Positions 56,339 to 64,000 of a stretch of DNA of 64,000 nucleotides are shown piece after piece. Origin of the DNA: CAIVAT01 sp964525995 (GTDB lineage: Bacteria > Bacteroidota > Bacteroidia > Bacteroidales > FEN-979); NCBI GenBank assembly GCA_964525995.1, contig CAZGIM010000020.1:13335-77334 (forward strand), written 5' to 3'. The position numbers and the translations under genes are program-made. The notes beneath the pieces are model-generated. The model saw only the letters and a program-made list of their open reading frames with translations. It ran no database searches and was not told the origin of the DNA. The stretch's first letter is position 1. Each line of letters begins with the position of its first letter.

Positions 56339-57055
56339 TCATCCCCCGAAAACCTTTTTCAGGATCTCGGTGGTACGGGCTACGGGGTCTTTGCGGATCT
56401 GTTTCTCCTCTTTGGCTACCATGACAAACAAACCTTCGATGGCTTTGTCGGTGACATACCCCGCCAGATCGGGATTCATTTTGGTTACAAATGGGATCTG
56501 GTTGTAAGTATTGATAACATCCGACCACAACCTCGTGGCATTAACTTTATCGAGTGAAGCCTGGATGACCGGCCGGAATTTTGATCTCAGTTCCGGTGAG
56601 GTGGTGCGTTCGAGGTAACGGGTTGCGGCATCATCGGCTCCCCTGACGATCTGCAGGGCGTCATTAACGGTCATGCCTTTGATGGCGGCCACAAAGATGG
56701 GCGCTGCATCTTTCGCTGCATCTTCTGCTGCGCGGTTAAGCGAAAGGACCACCTCATCTACCTGATTACCCAATCCAATACCCCTAAGTTTAGACTCAAC
56801 GGTCTTTGCTTCGGGAGGGAACGGAATCTTTATTTGCGGATTCGCAAAATAACCATCCTGCTTTGAAACAATCGCCACCCCTGATTCAGCGCCTTTGATA
56901 AGCGCTTCGCGGATAGCAGCAATGGCATCGGTCTCCGTGACCGAACTTTTTGAAGGATTGACGATTTTCATGGCTTCATTGAAGATCTGGGCCTCCCCAT
57001 GGATACAAAAAGCCATGGATAAAATAAGCGCGGAAACATACATCAATGTCTTCAT
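56339..57055 (-). CDS. DUF4197-family secreted protein
   Basis: A 238-residue protein with an N-terminal export signal (MKTLMYVSALILSMAFCIHGEA). The mature part is helical and matches DUF4197: IREALIKGAESGVAIVSKQDGYFANPQIKIP, GLGNQVDEVVLSLNRAAEDAAKDA, FVAAIKGMTVNDAL, TRYLERTTSPEL and GYVTDKAIEGLFVMVAKEE. Family function is unknown. The upstream leader has a small stem (ATGCTC/GAGCAT at about 57072-57088). Confidence 0.85.
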   Translation of the reverse strand: MKTLMYVSALILSMAFCIHGEAQIFNEAMKIVNPSKSSVTETDAIAAIREALIKGAESGVAIVSKQDGYFANPQIKIPFPPEAKTVESKLRGIGLGNQVDEVVLSLNRAAEDAAKDAAPIFVAAIKGMTVNDALQIVRGADDAATRYLERTTSPELRSKFRPVIQASLDKVNATRLWSDVINTYNQIPFVTKMNPDLAGYVTDKAIEGLFVMVAKEEKQIRKDPVARTTEILKKVFGG

Positions 57056-57227
57056 AATTCAGGTTTTTGAGATGCTCCTGCAGAGCATGCTTAACTATTA
57101 AAATTAACGCCTGATAATGAAAAAAAGTACACCGCATACCGGCTGATTTCCAAACCCAATCCGGTAAACAAATTCCATTGTTGTGATAAGCCGAACGACT
57201 GACTGTTGATGAAGAATCAATAGAAAA

Positions 57228-57259
57228 ATTCACCCATTCACTCATTCACTCATTCACTC
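57228..57259. repeat. Octamer array (ATTCACTC x4) 3' of sod
   Basis: ATTCACCC then ATTCACTC three times, exact 8-bp period, 28 bp past the stop of the superoxide dismutase gene. In the sense of sod it reads GAGTGAAT. Confidence 0.75.
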
Positions 57260-57287
57260 AGTTGCCTGATTAAAAATATCTGAATGG

Positions 57288-57863
57288 TTACAGTCTGGCC
57301 GCTACCGCATTCCAGTCAATAAGTTTCCAGAAGTCGGCGATGTAATCGGGCCGGAGGTTCTGCTTATCGAGGTAATAGGCGTGCTCCCACACATCGCAGG
57401 TCAGCAGCGGGGTGGCGCCGTTTTTTAATGGGTTGCCCGCATTGCTCTCCTGGACGATAGCCAGCGAACCGTCATCCTTCTTGATCAGCCAGGCCCATCC
57501 GGAACCGAACAGGGTTGCTGCGGCATTGGAGAATTTTTCCTTGAATTCGGCAAACGAACCAAAGTTTTTGAGGATGGTAGCGGCCAGCTCACCGGAGGGC
57601 TCGCCTCCGCCTTGTGGTTTCATGCAGTTCCAATAAAAGGTATGGTTCCACACCTGGGCTCCGTTGTTGAAGATGCCGCCCGAAGCGCGCTTCACGATAT
57701 CGTCGAGCGAGGCATTCTCGAATTCTGTGCCGGGGATCAGCTTGTTCAGGTTGTTGACATAGGCCTGGTGGTGCTTGCCATAATGAAACTCAATGGTTCT
57801 CTTTGAAATATAAGGTTCCAGTGCATCAGGTGCATAAGGAAGTTTCGGTAATTCATGGATCAT
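57288..57863 (-). CDS. Superoxide dismutase, Fe/Mn family (Fe-type residues)
   Basis: A 191-residue cytoplasmic superoxide dismutase. Metal ligands are His27, His74, Asp157 and His161 (DVWEHAYY). Active-site Gln70 sits in NGAQVWNHTFYW, and AAATLFGSGWAWL follows, which are Fe-type signatures. Bacteroidota enzymes of this type can be cambialistic, so the metal is not certain. No frame damage. A candidate promoter lies about 40 bp upstream, and an octamer array follows the stop. Confidence 0.95.
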   Translation of the reverse strand: MIHELPKLPYAPDALEPYISKRTIEFHYGKHHQAYVNNLNKLIPGTEFENASLDDIVKRASGGIFNNGAQVWNHTFYWNCMKPQGGGEPSGELAATILKNFGSFAEFKEKFSNAAATLFGSGWAWLIKKDDGSLAIVQESNAGNPLKNGATPLLTCDVWEHAYYLDKQNLRPDYIADFWKLIDWNAVAARL

Positions 57864-57902
57864 ATTTCTTGGGTTTTAAAGGGTGAATATAAATTCAAAT
57901 GT

Positions 57903-57935
57903 CAAAATTAATATTTTACATATAACGTCAGACAA
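57903..57935 (-). promoter_or_regulatory. Candidate promoter of the superoxide dismutase gene
   Basis: Minus-strand TTG (57935-57933), 22 bases, then TAATTTTG (57910-57903). Spacing is slightly long. Confidence 0.4.
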
Positions 57936-57976
57936 TTTTAATGAAAAAGTGCGATCCTGCAGTAACTTACTTTTCA

Positions 57977-58022
57977 GATTTCTATTCGCTGATCCCTAAT
58001 CGCTATTCGCTGTTGCTATTCG
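57977..58022. repeat. Word-like repeat directly 3' of the processing protease
   Basis: Sense to the protease, the stop is followed at once by AACGAATAGCAACAGCGAAT, then AGCGATTAGGGATCAGCGAATAG in shorter words. AGCGAATAG and close variants recur four times with irregular spacing. Confidence 0.55.
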
Positions 58023-59612
58023 TTACTTCAGCATTTCCACTGCTTTCAGGAATCCGGGATCGATGGTATTGAGGATCGGGAAGAAGCCTTCGTTGTCTAA
58101 GATATTCCGTCCGATATAGGCTTTCAGCATGGTTTTAACATAGCGGTCAGATTTTGCCTGGTCCTTACCGGGTCGTTTGACGTCACGGTTCTCTGCATAT
58201 CTTACAAAATCCTGGTACATCGCATCGGTAACGGTAAATCCCCCTTCAAATTCTTCAATATTTTTGAACCCCGAAAGCCGGGATCTGTTACGGTCGGTGT
58301 AGTCGAAGGCAAACTGATAGACCAGGCCTTTGTTGATGCAACGGTTATAGTAATTCAACGCCGAATCGCGTTCGACCGGAACATAGATGTCGGGCATGAT
58401 TCCCCCGCCGCCATATACAATTTTACCCTTGGGTGTGCGGTACTTCAGCGAATCGGGGAACTTGATGGAGTCGGGATGTTCGAGTTCGCCATTCATGAAC
58501 CGGAGAAGGAAATCGTTGTTGTAATTTTCGATACCCTCTTTGTAAGATCTCTGAATACACCGGCCGGTCGGGGTATAATAGCGGGCAACGGTGAGCCGGA
58601 GAGCGCTGCCGTCATTGAAATCGTGCTGTTCCTGAACCAGTCCTTTGCCAAAGGTACGGCGTCCCATCAGGGTTCCACGATCATTGTCCTGAATGGCGCC
58701 GGCCACAATTTCGGATGATGATGCAGCGCCTTCATCAACCAGAATTACCAATTGGCCCTGTTCGAAGACGCCTTCGGCCGTGGCCTGGAACACCTCCTTA
58801 GGGCGATGTATCCCCTGTGTATAGACAATCAGCTCGCCTTTCGGCAGAAATTCATCCGACACCTTTACTGCGGCCTGCAGGTATCCGCCTCCGTTCCCCC
58901 TTAAATCAAGGATGAGCTTCTTCATCCCGCTTTCCCTGAGCGACAGAAGGGCATTATGAACCTCTTCGGCTGTAGTGGCCGAGAAATTATTCAACCGGAT
59001 GTAACCAATCGCCGGCGCGGCCATATAAGCGATGTCGAGGCTGTAGGTAGGGATCACATCGCGAGTAATGACAAAATCAAGCAGTTCCTTCACCCCCCTG
59101 CGGAAAATCGCGACTTTAACCAGCGTTCCCTTGGGACCTTTCAGTTTTCGCATCACCTCATTATTCGAGATCCCGATCCCGGCAATATTCTGGTCATCAA
59201 CCTTCACAATGCGGTCGCCGGCGCGGATTCCCAGCTTTTCGGAGGGACCGCCCGCCACCGGCAGGATCACAGTCACCGTGTCGTTCTCGATCCTGAATTG
59301 GACGCCGATCCCTTCGAAACTGCCTAACAGGGGATCGTTTGCCGCGTGGAACTCTTCGGCAGTGATAAATACCGAATGGGGATCGAGCTTTTCGAGCAGT
59401 CCACCGATAGCTTTCTCTTCGAGTTCCTTCTTCGAAACGGTATCGACATAGTTATCTTCAACATATTTCAGAACCTGAGGAATTTTATCGTCGGAACTCC
59501 TGAAAGAAACCATGCGCCCGGTGCGGGCTGCCAACAGAATGCCGATGACTATGCCGGCAATCAGCACCAGAGCGAACCAGACCGGCATATAGGGGTTGTA
59601 TCTTTTTTCCAT
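58023..59612 (-). CDS. C-terminal processing peptidase (S41, CtpA/Prc type)
   Basis: A 529-residue periplasmic or membrane-anchored serine protease. One N-terminal membrane anchor lies at about 10-28 (VWFALVLIAGIVIGILLA). A cap region is followed by a PDZ domain (about 90-180, GIGVQFRIEND to RRGVKELLDF). The S41 core has LDLRGNGGGYL, the nucleophile Ser in DEGAASSSEIVAGA and the general-base Lys in RRTFGKGLVQ. A C-terminal helical domain follows. These enzymes degrade or trim envelope proteins from their C-termini. It diverges from the lipase-like gene at 59720. Confidence 0.94.
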   Translation of the reverse strand: MEKRYNPYMPVWFALVLIAGIVIGILLAARTGRMVSFRSSDDKIPQVLKYVEDNYVDTVSKKELEEKAIGGLLEKLDPHSVFITAEEFHAANDPLLGSFEGIGVQFRIENDTVTVILPVAGGPSEKLGIRAGDRIVKVDDQNIAGIGISNNEVMRKLKGPKGTLVKVAIFRRGVKELLDFVITRDVIPTYSLDIAYMAAPAIGYIRLNNFSATTAEEVHNALLSLRESGMKKLILDLRGNGGGYLQAAVKVSDEFLPKGELIVYTQGIHRPKEVFQATAEGVFEQGQLVILVDEGAASSSEIVAGAIQDNDRGTLMGRRTFGKGLVQEQHDFNDGSALRLTVARYYTPTGRCIQRSYKEGIENYNNDFLLRFMNGELEHPDSIKFPDSLKYRTPKGKIVYGGGGIMPDIYVPVERDSALNYYNRCINKGLVYQFAFDYTDRNRSRLSGFKNIEEFEGGFTVTDAMYQDFVRYAENRDVKRPGKDQAKSDRYVKTMLKAYIGRNILDNEGFFPILNTIDPGFLKAVEMLK

Positions 59613-59616
59613 GATG

Positions 59617-59624
59617 CAAAAGTA
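59617..59624 (-). promoter_or_regulatory. -7 box (TACTTTTG) abutting the protease start codon
   Basis: Minus-strand TACTTTTGCATC ends 4 bp before the ATG at 59612, so a transcript from it would be leaderless or nearly so. No well-spaced TTG was found. Confidence 0.3.
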
Positions 59625-59719
59625 AGAATATCATCGAGAACAAGAGATATCAACCGTTTTTCGACGAATGGTTAGCGCTTGATATTCCGAAATTTCCGAC
59701 TTTTGTAAAAAACCGATCC

Positions 59720-60664
59720 ATGCCAACCTTTCGACTACTGATTTATCTTTTTATAACAGCATTCCTGTTCCCCGTTGAACTGAAGTCGCAGGAACCTGAA
59801 AAACCCTATCTCAACAGTCATTTCCTGACAATCGATTCGGTTTATATTCATTACCGCGACTGGAACGGAACCCTTACCCATCCAAAAGGAAAGATCCTGC
59901 TGATCCATGGATTTATCGGCTCTACCTATTCCTGGAGGATGAATGTAGAGGCTCTTGCCGCCGACGGTTACAAAGTGATAGCCATCGATTTGCCCTGTTT
60001 TGGCTATTCAGCGCGATCGCTCACTTTTAATCAGTCGCAAAGCAACCGGGGGCTTTTACTTTGGCGGATGCTCGACTCCATCGACGGGCCGGATACCACA
60101 CGGTGGCATCTGTGCGGACATTCGATGGGAGGAGGCACCGCCGAAGCCATGGCGCTCCTCCGGCCACAACGTACCAAATCGTTGACTCTGGTTGACGGGA
60201 TGGTATTTCTGAAAAACACCAATCTCGAGTCGCAATTCACGATATTGGCCCGTAAGAAGCCTTACAACCAGATCATGGTCGGATTTATGGAAAAGAGCCT
60301 GATCACCTACAACTCGGTTCGTAAGGGATTTAAAAAGAACTTTCTCTACAATCCTGATTCCACGGTAGTTATGAATTACCTGACCCCGTTACTCCGGGAG
60401 GGAACGGCTGCCTGTGTGCTCAATGTGTGGGCCAACGCTAAAGAGGTAGTCCCGCTTCATGTCGACAGTTTGAAATCCGTTCCGGTGCTGATTGTATGGG
60501 GTAACAAGGACCGCACGATTTATCTGCGGAACGGGAAAAGGTTTGCCCAGCATGTTCCTCACGCCGAACTGATCATAATAAACAGGGCGGGCCATGATCC
60601 CATGGAAACCCACCCTGATGTATTTAACGGAATTCTGCTGAGTTTTTTAAACAGACACCATTAA
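59720..60664 (+). CDS. Secreted alpha/beta hydrolase
   Basis: A 314-residue hydrolase with a signal peptide (MPTFRLLIYLFITAFLFPVE, cleavage near KSQ). The oxyanion motif is LLIHGFIGS. The nucleophile elbow is GHSMGG with Ser135. The acid is probably Asp in VWGNKDRTIY and the His in NRAGHDPMETHP. A lid region lies between. The family covers esterases, lipases, haloalkane and peptide hydrolases, and the substrate cannot be inferred. It ends 2 bp from the convergent M56 gene. Confidence 0.88.
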   Translation: MPTFRLLIYLFITAFLFPVELKSQEPEKPYLNSHFLTIDSVYIHYRDWNGTLTHPKGKILLIHGFIGSTYSWRMNVEALAADGYKVIAIDLPCFGYSARSLTFNQSQSNRGLLLWRMLDSIDGPDTTRWHLCGHSMGGGTAEAMALLRPQRTKSLTLVDGMVFLKNTNLESQFTILARKKPYNQIMVGFMEKSLITYNSVRKGFKKNFLYNPDSTVVMNYLTPLLREGTAACVLNVWANAKEVVPLHVDSLKSVPVLIVWGNKDRTIYLRNGKRFAQHVPHAELIIINRAGHDPMETHPDVFNGILLSFLNRHH

Positions 60665-60665
60665 C

Positions 60666-62021
60666 CTATTTTTTCTCTTTCTTTGAATCCGGAATCGGAG
60701 CCAAATATTTCTTGTTTTTCCCCTCCTCCGATTTTTTGCAAGCCAGCATAAATTTTATCGGGAGGGCCATTTCAGCCTGCACCGGTTTGCCGTTTTTCAT
60801 TGCAGGTTCCCACTTGGGCATCATCTTTATAACTCTGACTGCTTCTTCGTCGCATCCATACCCGATGCCGCGAAGAACTTTAATATCCTTAATGGACCCG
60901 TCCTTGTCGACCTTAAACTGAACAAAGACTTTACCCTGAATAGAGTCTTTCTTTGCCTTCTCAGGATATTTAATGTTTTTAACCATGAAATCTATCATTG
61001 CTTCGTCTCCACCCGGGTATTTAGGCATCACATCCGGCATATCTTTGGGGTCTTTGGAAGGAGGTGGCGGGGGCGGCGGGGCATCGGGAGGCAGCGGTGT
61101 GGAAGGATTTTCCGATTTTACAACTTTCTTGTTTTTGTCCTGGGGGGCTGCCGTGCTTTCGGTGACGGCCGAAAACAACAGAACCAGCACGGCGATCAGG
61201 GGGATCACCAGGGCGACTTTTCCGGTTGCCCAGGGTGAAGAAACTTTTTTTGTCATCATAATAAGTCGTTTTTTTAAGGGTGAAACATTGAATGCATTAA
61301 CAATCAGATAGTCTTTAATTCCGGTCGATTCAGCAACGATCAGCTCACGGTATCCATTAACAGGTACTCCGTTCCTGATCACCCCCTGATCGGCCAGGTA
61401 CTCATGAATGGTTTTTATTTCACGCCGGATCAGCCAGATGAACGGGTTGAACCAGAAGAGCGCCGTCCACAATTCCGTCAGGATCAGATCGGCTGAATGT
61501 CGCTGACGGATATGGACTTGTTCATGGAGCAGGATGGTGCGGATGGTACCTGGGTCAGTAACCGACCGGGGCACAAAGATCATATTGAAAAAGGAGAACG
61601 GCCCCATATTCACCGGAATCCGGGTTATCGGGGTGTTGTTGAAAAGATCCCGGTCACCCTTTGCAGCCATGATAAAAAGGTGGACGATCTGAAGGGTCAG
61701 CCGGAGCATCATGAAAAAAGTTCCGGCGCCGATCAGGAACATCAGCAAAGAGGTGACCGACAAAACGGGATCTCCCGATTGTCGTGCCGGTTCCGGCATG
61801 ATCAACACCGGATCGAGCATGGCCTGAAAAACAATGGCTGACGGAGAAGCAGGCGAGAACGCCGGAATGAACGGGATCAGCAGGGAAACCAAAGGAACGA
61901 AGAGCAGATAAAACCGGTTTACCTGGAAAAAGGTCTCCCTGCGAAGAAACAGGAGGTAAAACAGAAACAGCACCGCAAGGCAGCACGAGGCTTTAAACAG
62001 GTGGATCATCAAATCATTCAT
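60666..62021 (-). CDS. BlaR1-like M56 metallopeptidase fused to a TonB C-terminal domain
   Basis: A 451-residue membrane sensor-protease. Start ATG 62021 overlaps the blaI stop by 8 bp; an upstream start at 62045 is unlikely. Four hydrophobic helices lie at about 10-28, 36-55, 88-118 and 275-300. The gluzincin site is LLHEQVHIRQ (His166, Glu167, His170), with Glu207 in HEYLAD as the third ligand. A proline-rich linker (about 315-335) leads to a TonB_C domain (about 345-440, VFVQFKVDKDG, GCDEEAVRVIKMMPKWEPA). In BlaR1 relatives, signal-induced protease activity removes the BlaI repressor. The TonB domain suggests the signal comes from the periplasm or outer membrane rather than a penicillin-binding sensor domain. 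Confidence 0.9.
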   Translation of the reverse strand: MNDLMIHLFKASCCLAVLFLFYLLFLRRETFFQVNRFYLLFVPLVSLLIPFIPAFSPASPSAIVFQAMLDPVLIMPEPARQSGDPVLSVTSLLMFLIGAGTFFMMLRLTLQIVHLFIMAAKGDRDLFNNTPITRIPVNMGPFSFFNMIFVPRSVTDPGTIRTILLHEQVHIRQRHSADLILTELWTALFWFNPFIWLIRREIKTIHEYLADQGVIRNGVPVNGYRELIVAESTGIKDYLIVNAFNVSPLKKRLIMMTKKVSSPWATGKVALVIPLIAVLVLLFSAVTESTAAPQDKNKKVVKSENPSTPLPPDAPPPPPPPSKDPKDMPDVMPKYPGGDEAMIDFMVKNIKYPEKAKKDSIQGKVFVQFKVDKDGSIKDIKVLRGIGYGCDEEAVRVIKMMPKWEPAMKNGKPVQAEMALPIKFMLACKKSEEGKNKKYLAPIPDSKKEKK

Positions 62022-62421
62022 GGCGCTCTTTTTTTTGATTATCAATTTCCTGATTGATCAGTTGCTGGATCTCTTCCAGTTCGCTCAGTGAGAGTCGTTC
62101 TTCACGGGCAAAAAAGGAGGCTAACGATTTAAAGGAATTTTCGAAATAGGTTTCGAGGAGATTTGCGAGATAGGTTCGTTTATATTCATTCCGTGAGATC
62201 AGGGGAAAATACTCATGGGTCCGGCCGTAGGCTTTATGATCCACGAATCCCTTTTGTTCCAGGATCCTCACAATGGTTGAAACGGTATTGTAAGCCGGTT
62301 TTGGTTCAGGGAACCTATTCAGGATCTCATGGACCATTCCCTTCCCGATATCCCAGAGCGCTTGCATAACCTGTTCCTCTGCACGGGTCAGTTCACGGAT
62401 TTTATTTGGCTTGTTTTTCAT
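62014..62421 (-). CDS. BlaI/MecI-family transcriptional repressor
   Basis: A 135-residue winged-helix repressor starting at ATG 62421. An upstream start at 62469 would lie deep in the TPR gene. The DNA-binding part is IRELTRAEEQVMQALWDIG to PKPAYNTVSTIVRILEQKGFVDHKAYGRTHEY. The C-terminal helical dimer part follows (NLLETYFENSFKSLASFF). The first 20 bp overlap the end of the TPR gene, and the end overlaps the M56 gene by 8 bp, so all three should be coupled. It probably binds the palindromes at 63780-63805. Confidence 0.92.
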   Translation of the reverse strand: MKNKPNKIRELTRAEEQVMQALWDIGKGMVHEILNRFPEPKPAYNTVSTIVRILEQKGFVDHKAYGRTHEYFPLISRNEYKRTYLANLLETYFENSFKSLASFFAREERLSLSELEEIQQLINQEIDNQKKERHE

Positions 62422-63745
62422 GTCGACGGGATTTATTCTCTGATATTTGAGTGATTCTATTTTTTGCATATTCAGTCATCGGAATATGTTGAGGAGCCAA
62501 ATCGGGTGATACATCAGGTTCCAGGGCCTCCTTTAAATAATCCTGATACCAGGGCAGGGCATGATCCGGTGCCTGGAGGTAATAATCGTACTGATAGGCA
62601 ATCTTGAATGACAATGCGGGATTCGCAGGAGATGTGTCGCGGGCTTTGAACAAAAGCGATAAGGCGGTGTCGGATCGGTCCATCTGATTGTAAACGGAGG
62701 CCAACTCTGCATACAGGGTCGCTAAGAAATCATCAGACGGAAGCAACAGCTTCAGAGTCTTATTCAGCATGATCAGTCCGGAATCGAGCAGCATCGACCT
62801 GCCCGCCGAGACACCACAATAAAAGCACACCTCGGCGTCGGTAGTATCCATACTGAAAGCCATTCTGAATCTCGGTTCTGCCAGCGCGTACCGTTCGGTT
62901 TTATAATAGCACAACCCTAAGTACTTCAGGAGAAACCGGGAATCATCACCTGCTTCCAGGCTTTTCAAAAAGTAGTTCTCTGCATTTTCATAGTCCTTTA
63001 ATAGATAGTAACAGTATCCGGTAAGCTTGAGTATCGCCGGATTCAACGAATCGGTGCGGAGGTATCCCATAGCCACCATCAGTGCAACCGGAAACTCTTT
63101 CTTTTTCAGGTAAAGATTGATCAGCTTGGATATGGAGGATACATCTTCCGGGTCCAGCATCAGCGTCCTCGAAAAGTACAAAATGGCAGAATCGGCCACC
63201 TTGAGTTCGTTGTAACAGTTGGCAATTTGCCGGTTGAGATAAAGGTTGCCGGTATCCGACAACCAGAGTGGTTCCAAAATCTCCAATGCGCTGGCATAAT
63301 CTTCCTGGTTGTAATAAAGGCCCGCTAATTGTAACTTGAAATAACGGTTCGCCGGTTGTAGTTTGATGATCCGTTTACAGCACATGACTGCCTGTTCGAT
63401 GTTGCCAAGTTGACGGTAGTTGTTAATCATTTCAAACCACGCCGGGACAGCGGCAGTATCGGTTTTCACCATCCGTGACAAAGTCATGTTGGCTTCTTTG
63501 TAACGGCAGAGCGAGGATAGCGCCTTACTTTTCAACATCAGTAATTCGTGATTGGCTGAATCGGCTAACAGAAAGTAATCGGTCCTCCGTATGGCATCGT
63601 CAAAGCGGAAATGTTCCATCAATTGTTTTATTTCTCCAACGGCCTCATTCTGCTGGGCATTTCCATGGATGCAGTGCCCAATACCTGACAGCAACACGAT
63701 GAAGACGGGTAGGATCGGTCCAATATTTTTCGAGAAGGGATTCAT
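62402..63745 (-). CDS. Secreted tetratricopeptide-repeat protein
   Basis: A 447-residue protein with a signal peptide (about 1-30, VFIVLLSGIGHCIHGNAQ). About eleven TPR-like helix pairs fill the rest (for example YFKLQLAGLYYNQEDYASAL, NPAILKLTGYCYYLLKDYEN, RFLLKYLGLCYYKTERYALA). It should mediate protein contacts in the periplasm. It is the first gene of an operon with the BlaI and BlaR1-TonB genes and may be their output or part of the sensing complex; this is inference. No enzyme motif is seen. Confidence 0.85.
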   Translation of the reverse strand: MNPFSKNIGPILPVFIVLLSGIGHCIHGNAQQNEAVGEIKQLMEHFRFDDAIRRTDYFLLADSANHELLMLKSKALSSLCRYKEANMTLSRMVKTDTAAVPAWFEMINNYRQLGNIEQAVMCCKRIIKLQPANRYFKLQLAGLYYNQEDYASALEILEPLWLSDTGNLYLNRQIANCYNELKVADSAILYFSRTLMLDPEDVSSISKLINLYLKKKEFPVALMVAMGYLRTDSLNPAILKLTGYCYYLLKDYENAENYFLKSLEAGDDSRFLLKYLGLCYYKTERYALAEPRFRMAFSMDTTDAEVCFYCGVSAGRSMLLDSGLIMLNKTLKLLLPSDDFLATLYAELASVYNQMDRSDTALSLLFKARDTSPANPALSFKIAYQYDYYLQAPDHALPWYQDYLKEALEPDVSPDLAPQHIPMTEYAKNRITQISENKSRRHEKQAK

Positions 63746-63770
63746 GGAACATTGGATATTTTAGAACGCA

Positions 63771-63805
63771 CAAAGATATAACTAATATTTTAGTTTGTCA
63801 ACTAA
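63771..63805 (-). promoter_or_regulatory. Promoter with overlapping operator for the TPR-blaI-blaR1 operon
   Basis: Minus-strand TTG (63801-63799), 20 bases, TATCTTTG (63778-63771) is a full consensus promoter. Over the spacer and -33 box lie three half-sites in alternating orientation on the coding strand: TTAGTT (63805-63800), AACTAA (63795-63790), TTAGTT (63785-63780), each 4 bp apart. Any adjacent pair forms a perfect palindrome. A repressor bound here would block RNA polymerase. BlaI, encoded in the same operon, is the obvious candidate. Confidence 0.75.
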
Positions 63806-63872
63806 TTTTTTAATTTTATAACGATTAATCGGGGCAGGTCACCGATTGTTTTTGGGGGTTGGCAGAAAGGAG

Positions 63873-63966
63873 GACAATGGAAAACGGAAAATGGAAAATG
63901 GAAAACGGAAAATGGAAAACGGACAATTGACAATGGAAAACGGAAAATGGACAATTGACAATGGAA
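63873..63966. repeat. Heptamer array (GGAAAAY) with 14-bp variants
   Basis: GGAAAAC and GGAAAAT alternate with a 7-bp period and are twice interrupted by GGACAATTGACAAT. The same two words occur in reverse complement at 19935-19984. No gene is recognised in 63806-64000, apart from a spurious frame through the repeat. Confidence 0.8.
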
Positions 63967-64000
63967 ATACCCATAAGGCCAAGACATACAAACCGCGGAT

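Noticed and set aside
60666..62421. Beta-lactam resistance locus
   Set aside because: BlaI and BlaR1-type proteins are present, but the sensor has no penicillin-binding domain and no beta-lactamase or mecA-like gene is nearby.
63802..63987. 61-codon frame at the right edge
   Set aside because: It translates the GGAAAAY heptamer array into a repetitive Phe/Pro/Ser string and has no gene-like context.

Overview
The window reads as chromosome from a Bacteroidota bacterium, probably Bacteroidales or a close relative. Evidence: promoters of the TTG-N19/20-TAnnTTTG type (27426-27456, 27514-27543, 63771-63801), a type IX secretion (T9SS) C-terminal sorting domain on a 2376-residue protein, DUF4270 and DUF4143 families, LytTR/LytS signalling, M56-TonB fusions, and a yceD-rpmF-plsX-fabH operon. 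Coding density is high with mixed strands. No tRNA, rRNA or CRISPR array was seen.

Layout. 1-8910 (minus): the first 2970 residues of a giant secreted protein with a clan-A (GH5-like) glycosidase domain among Ig/FN3-like modules; it runs off the left edge. 9395-19722: signalling and mobile DNA. This holds a LytTR response regulator, two DUF4143 ATPases converging 7 bp apart plus a third decapitated copy, an IS4-type element with intact ends but an internally deleted transposase, a TPR histidine kinase, and a LytS-type kinase with a VCBS/FG-GAP periplasmic sensor. 20097-27406 (minus): lipid genes, in transcription order yceD, rpmF, plsX, fabH, a long-chain acyl-CoA ligase, a CrtI-like FAD oxidoreductase and an LpxL-type acyltransferase. 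27583-31849: proline dehydrogenase converging on a flavoprotein that fuses five redox modules, apparently a proline/hydroxyproline catabolic locus. 32016-34173: three envelope or secreted proteins of unknown function. 34625-39023: a GT5-only glycogen-synthase-like protein, a DUF4270 lipoprotein and GlmS, followed by a possible structured RNA. 39283-45725 (minus): a type I restriction-modification operon with an extra PD-(D/E)XK-like gene between hsdR and hsdM, a one-base frameshift in hsdM, and a trailing membrane protein. 46082-53212: a giant beta-helix/PKD adhesin with a T9SS tail and its own terminator; a degraded second copy of that tail lies 1.1 kb downstream. 53528-60664: a secreted protein, cold-shock protein, DEAD-box helicase with a long leader, DUF4197, Fe-superoxide dismutase, a C-terminal processing protease and a lipase-like hydrolase. 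60666-63745 (minus): a TPR protein, BlaI and BlaR1-TonB genes in overlapping order, with a three-half-site operator laid over the promoter.

The most unusual signal is non-coding. Short word-like tandem arrays (units of 7-9 bp) sit directly after the stop codons of many genes. An octamer array (CAAGTGGA and variants) follows the stop codons of lpxL, the acyl-CoA ligase and proline dehydrogenase, in the same orientation relative to the upstream gene each time. Other word families follow fabH, yceD, hsdS, sod and prc. Two of these intergenic regions share the same order of modules. I know of no description of this arrangement. Everything here was read by eye, without database searches; family names rest on recognised motifs.
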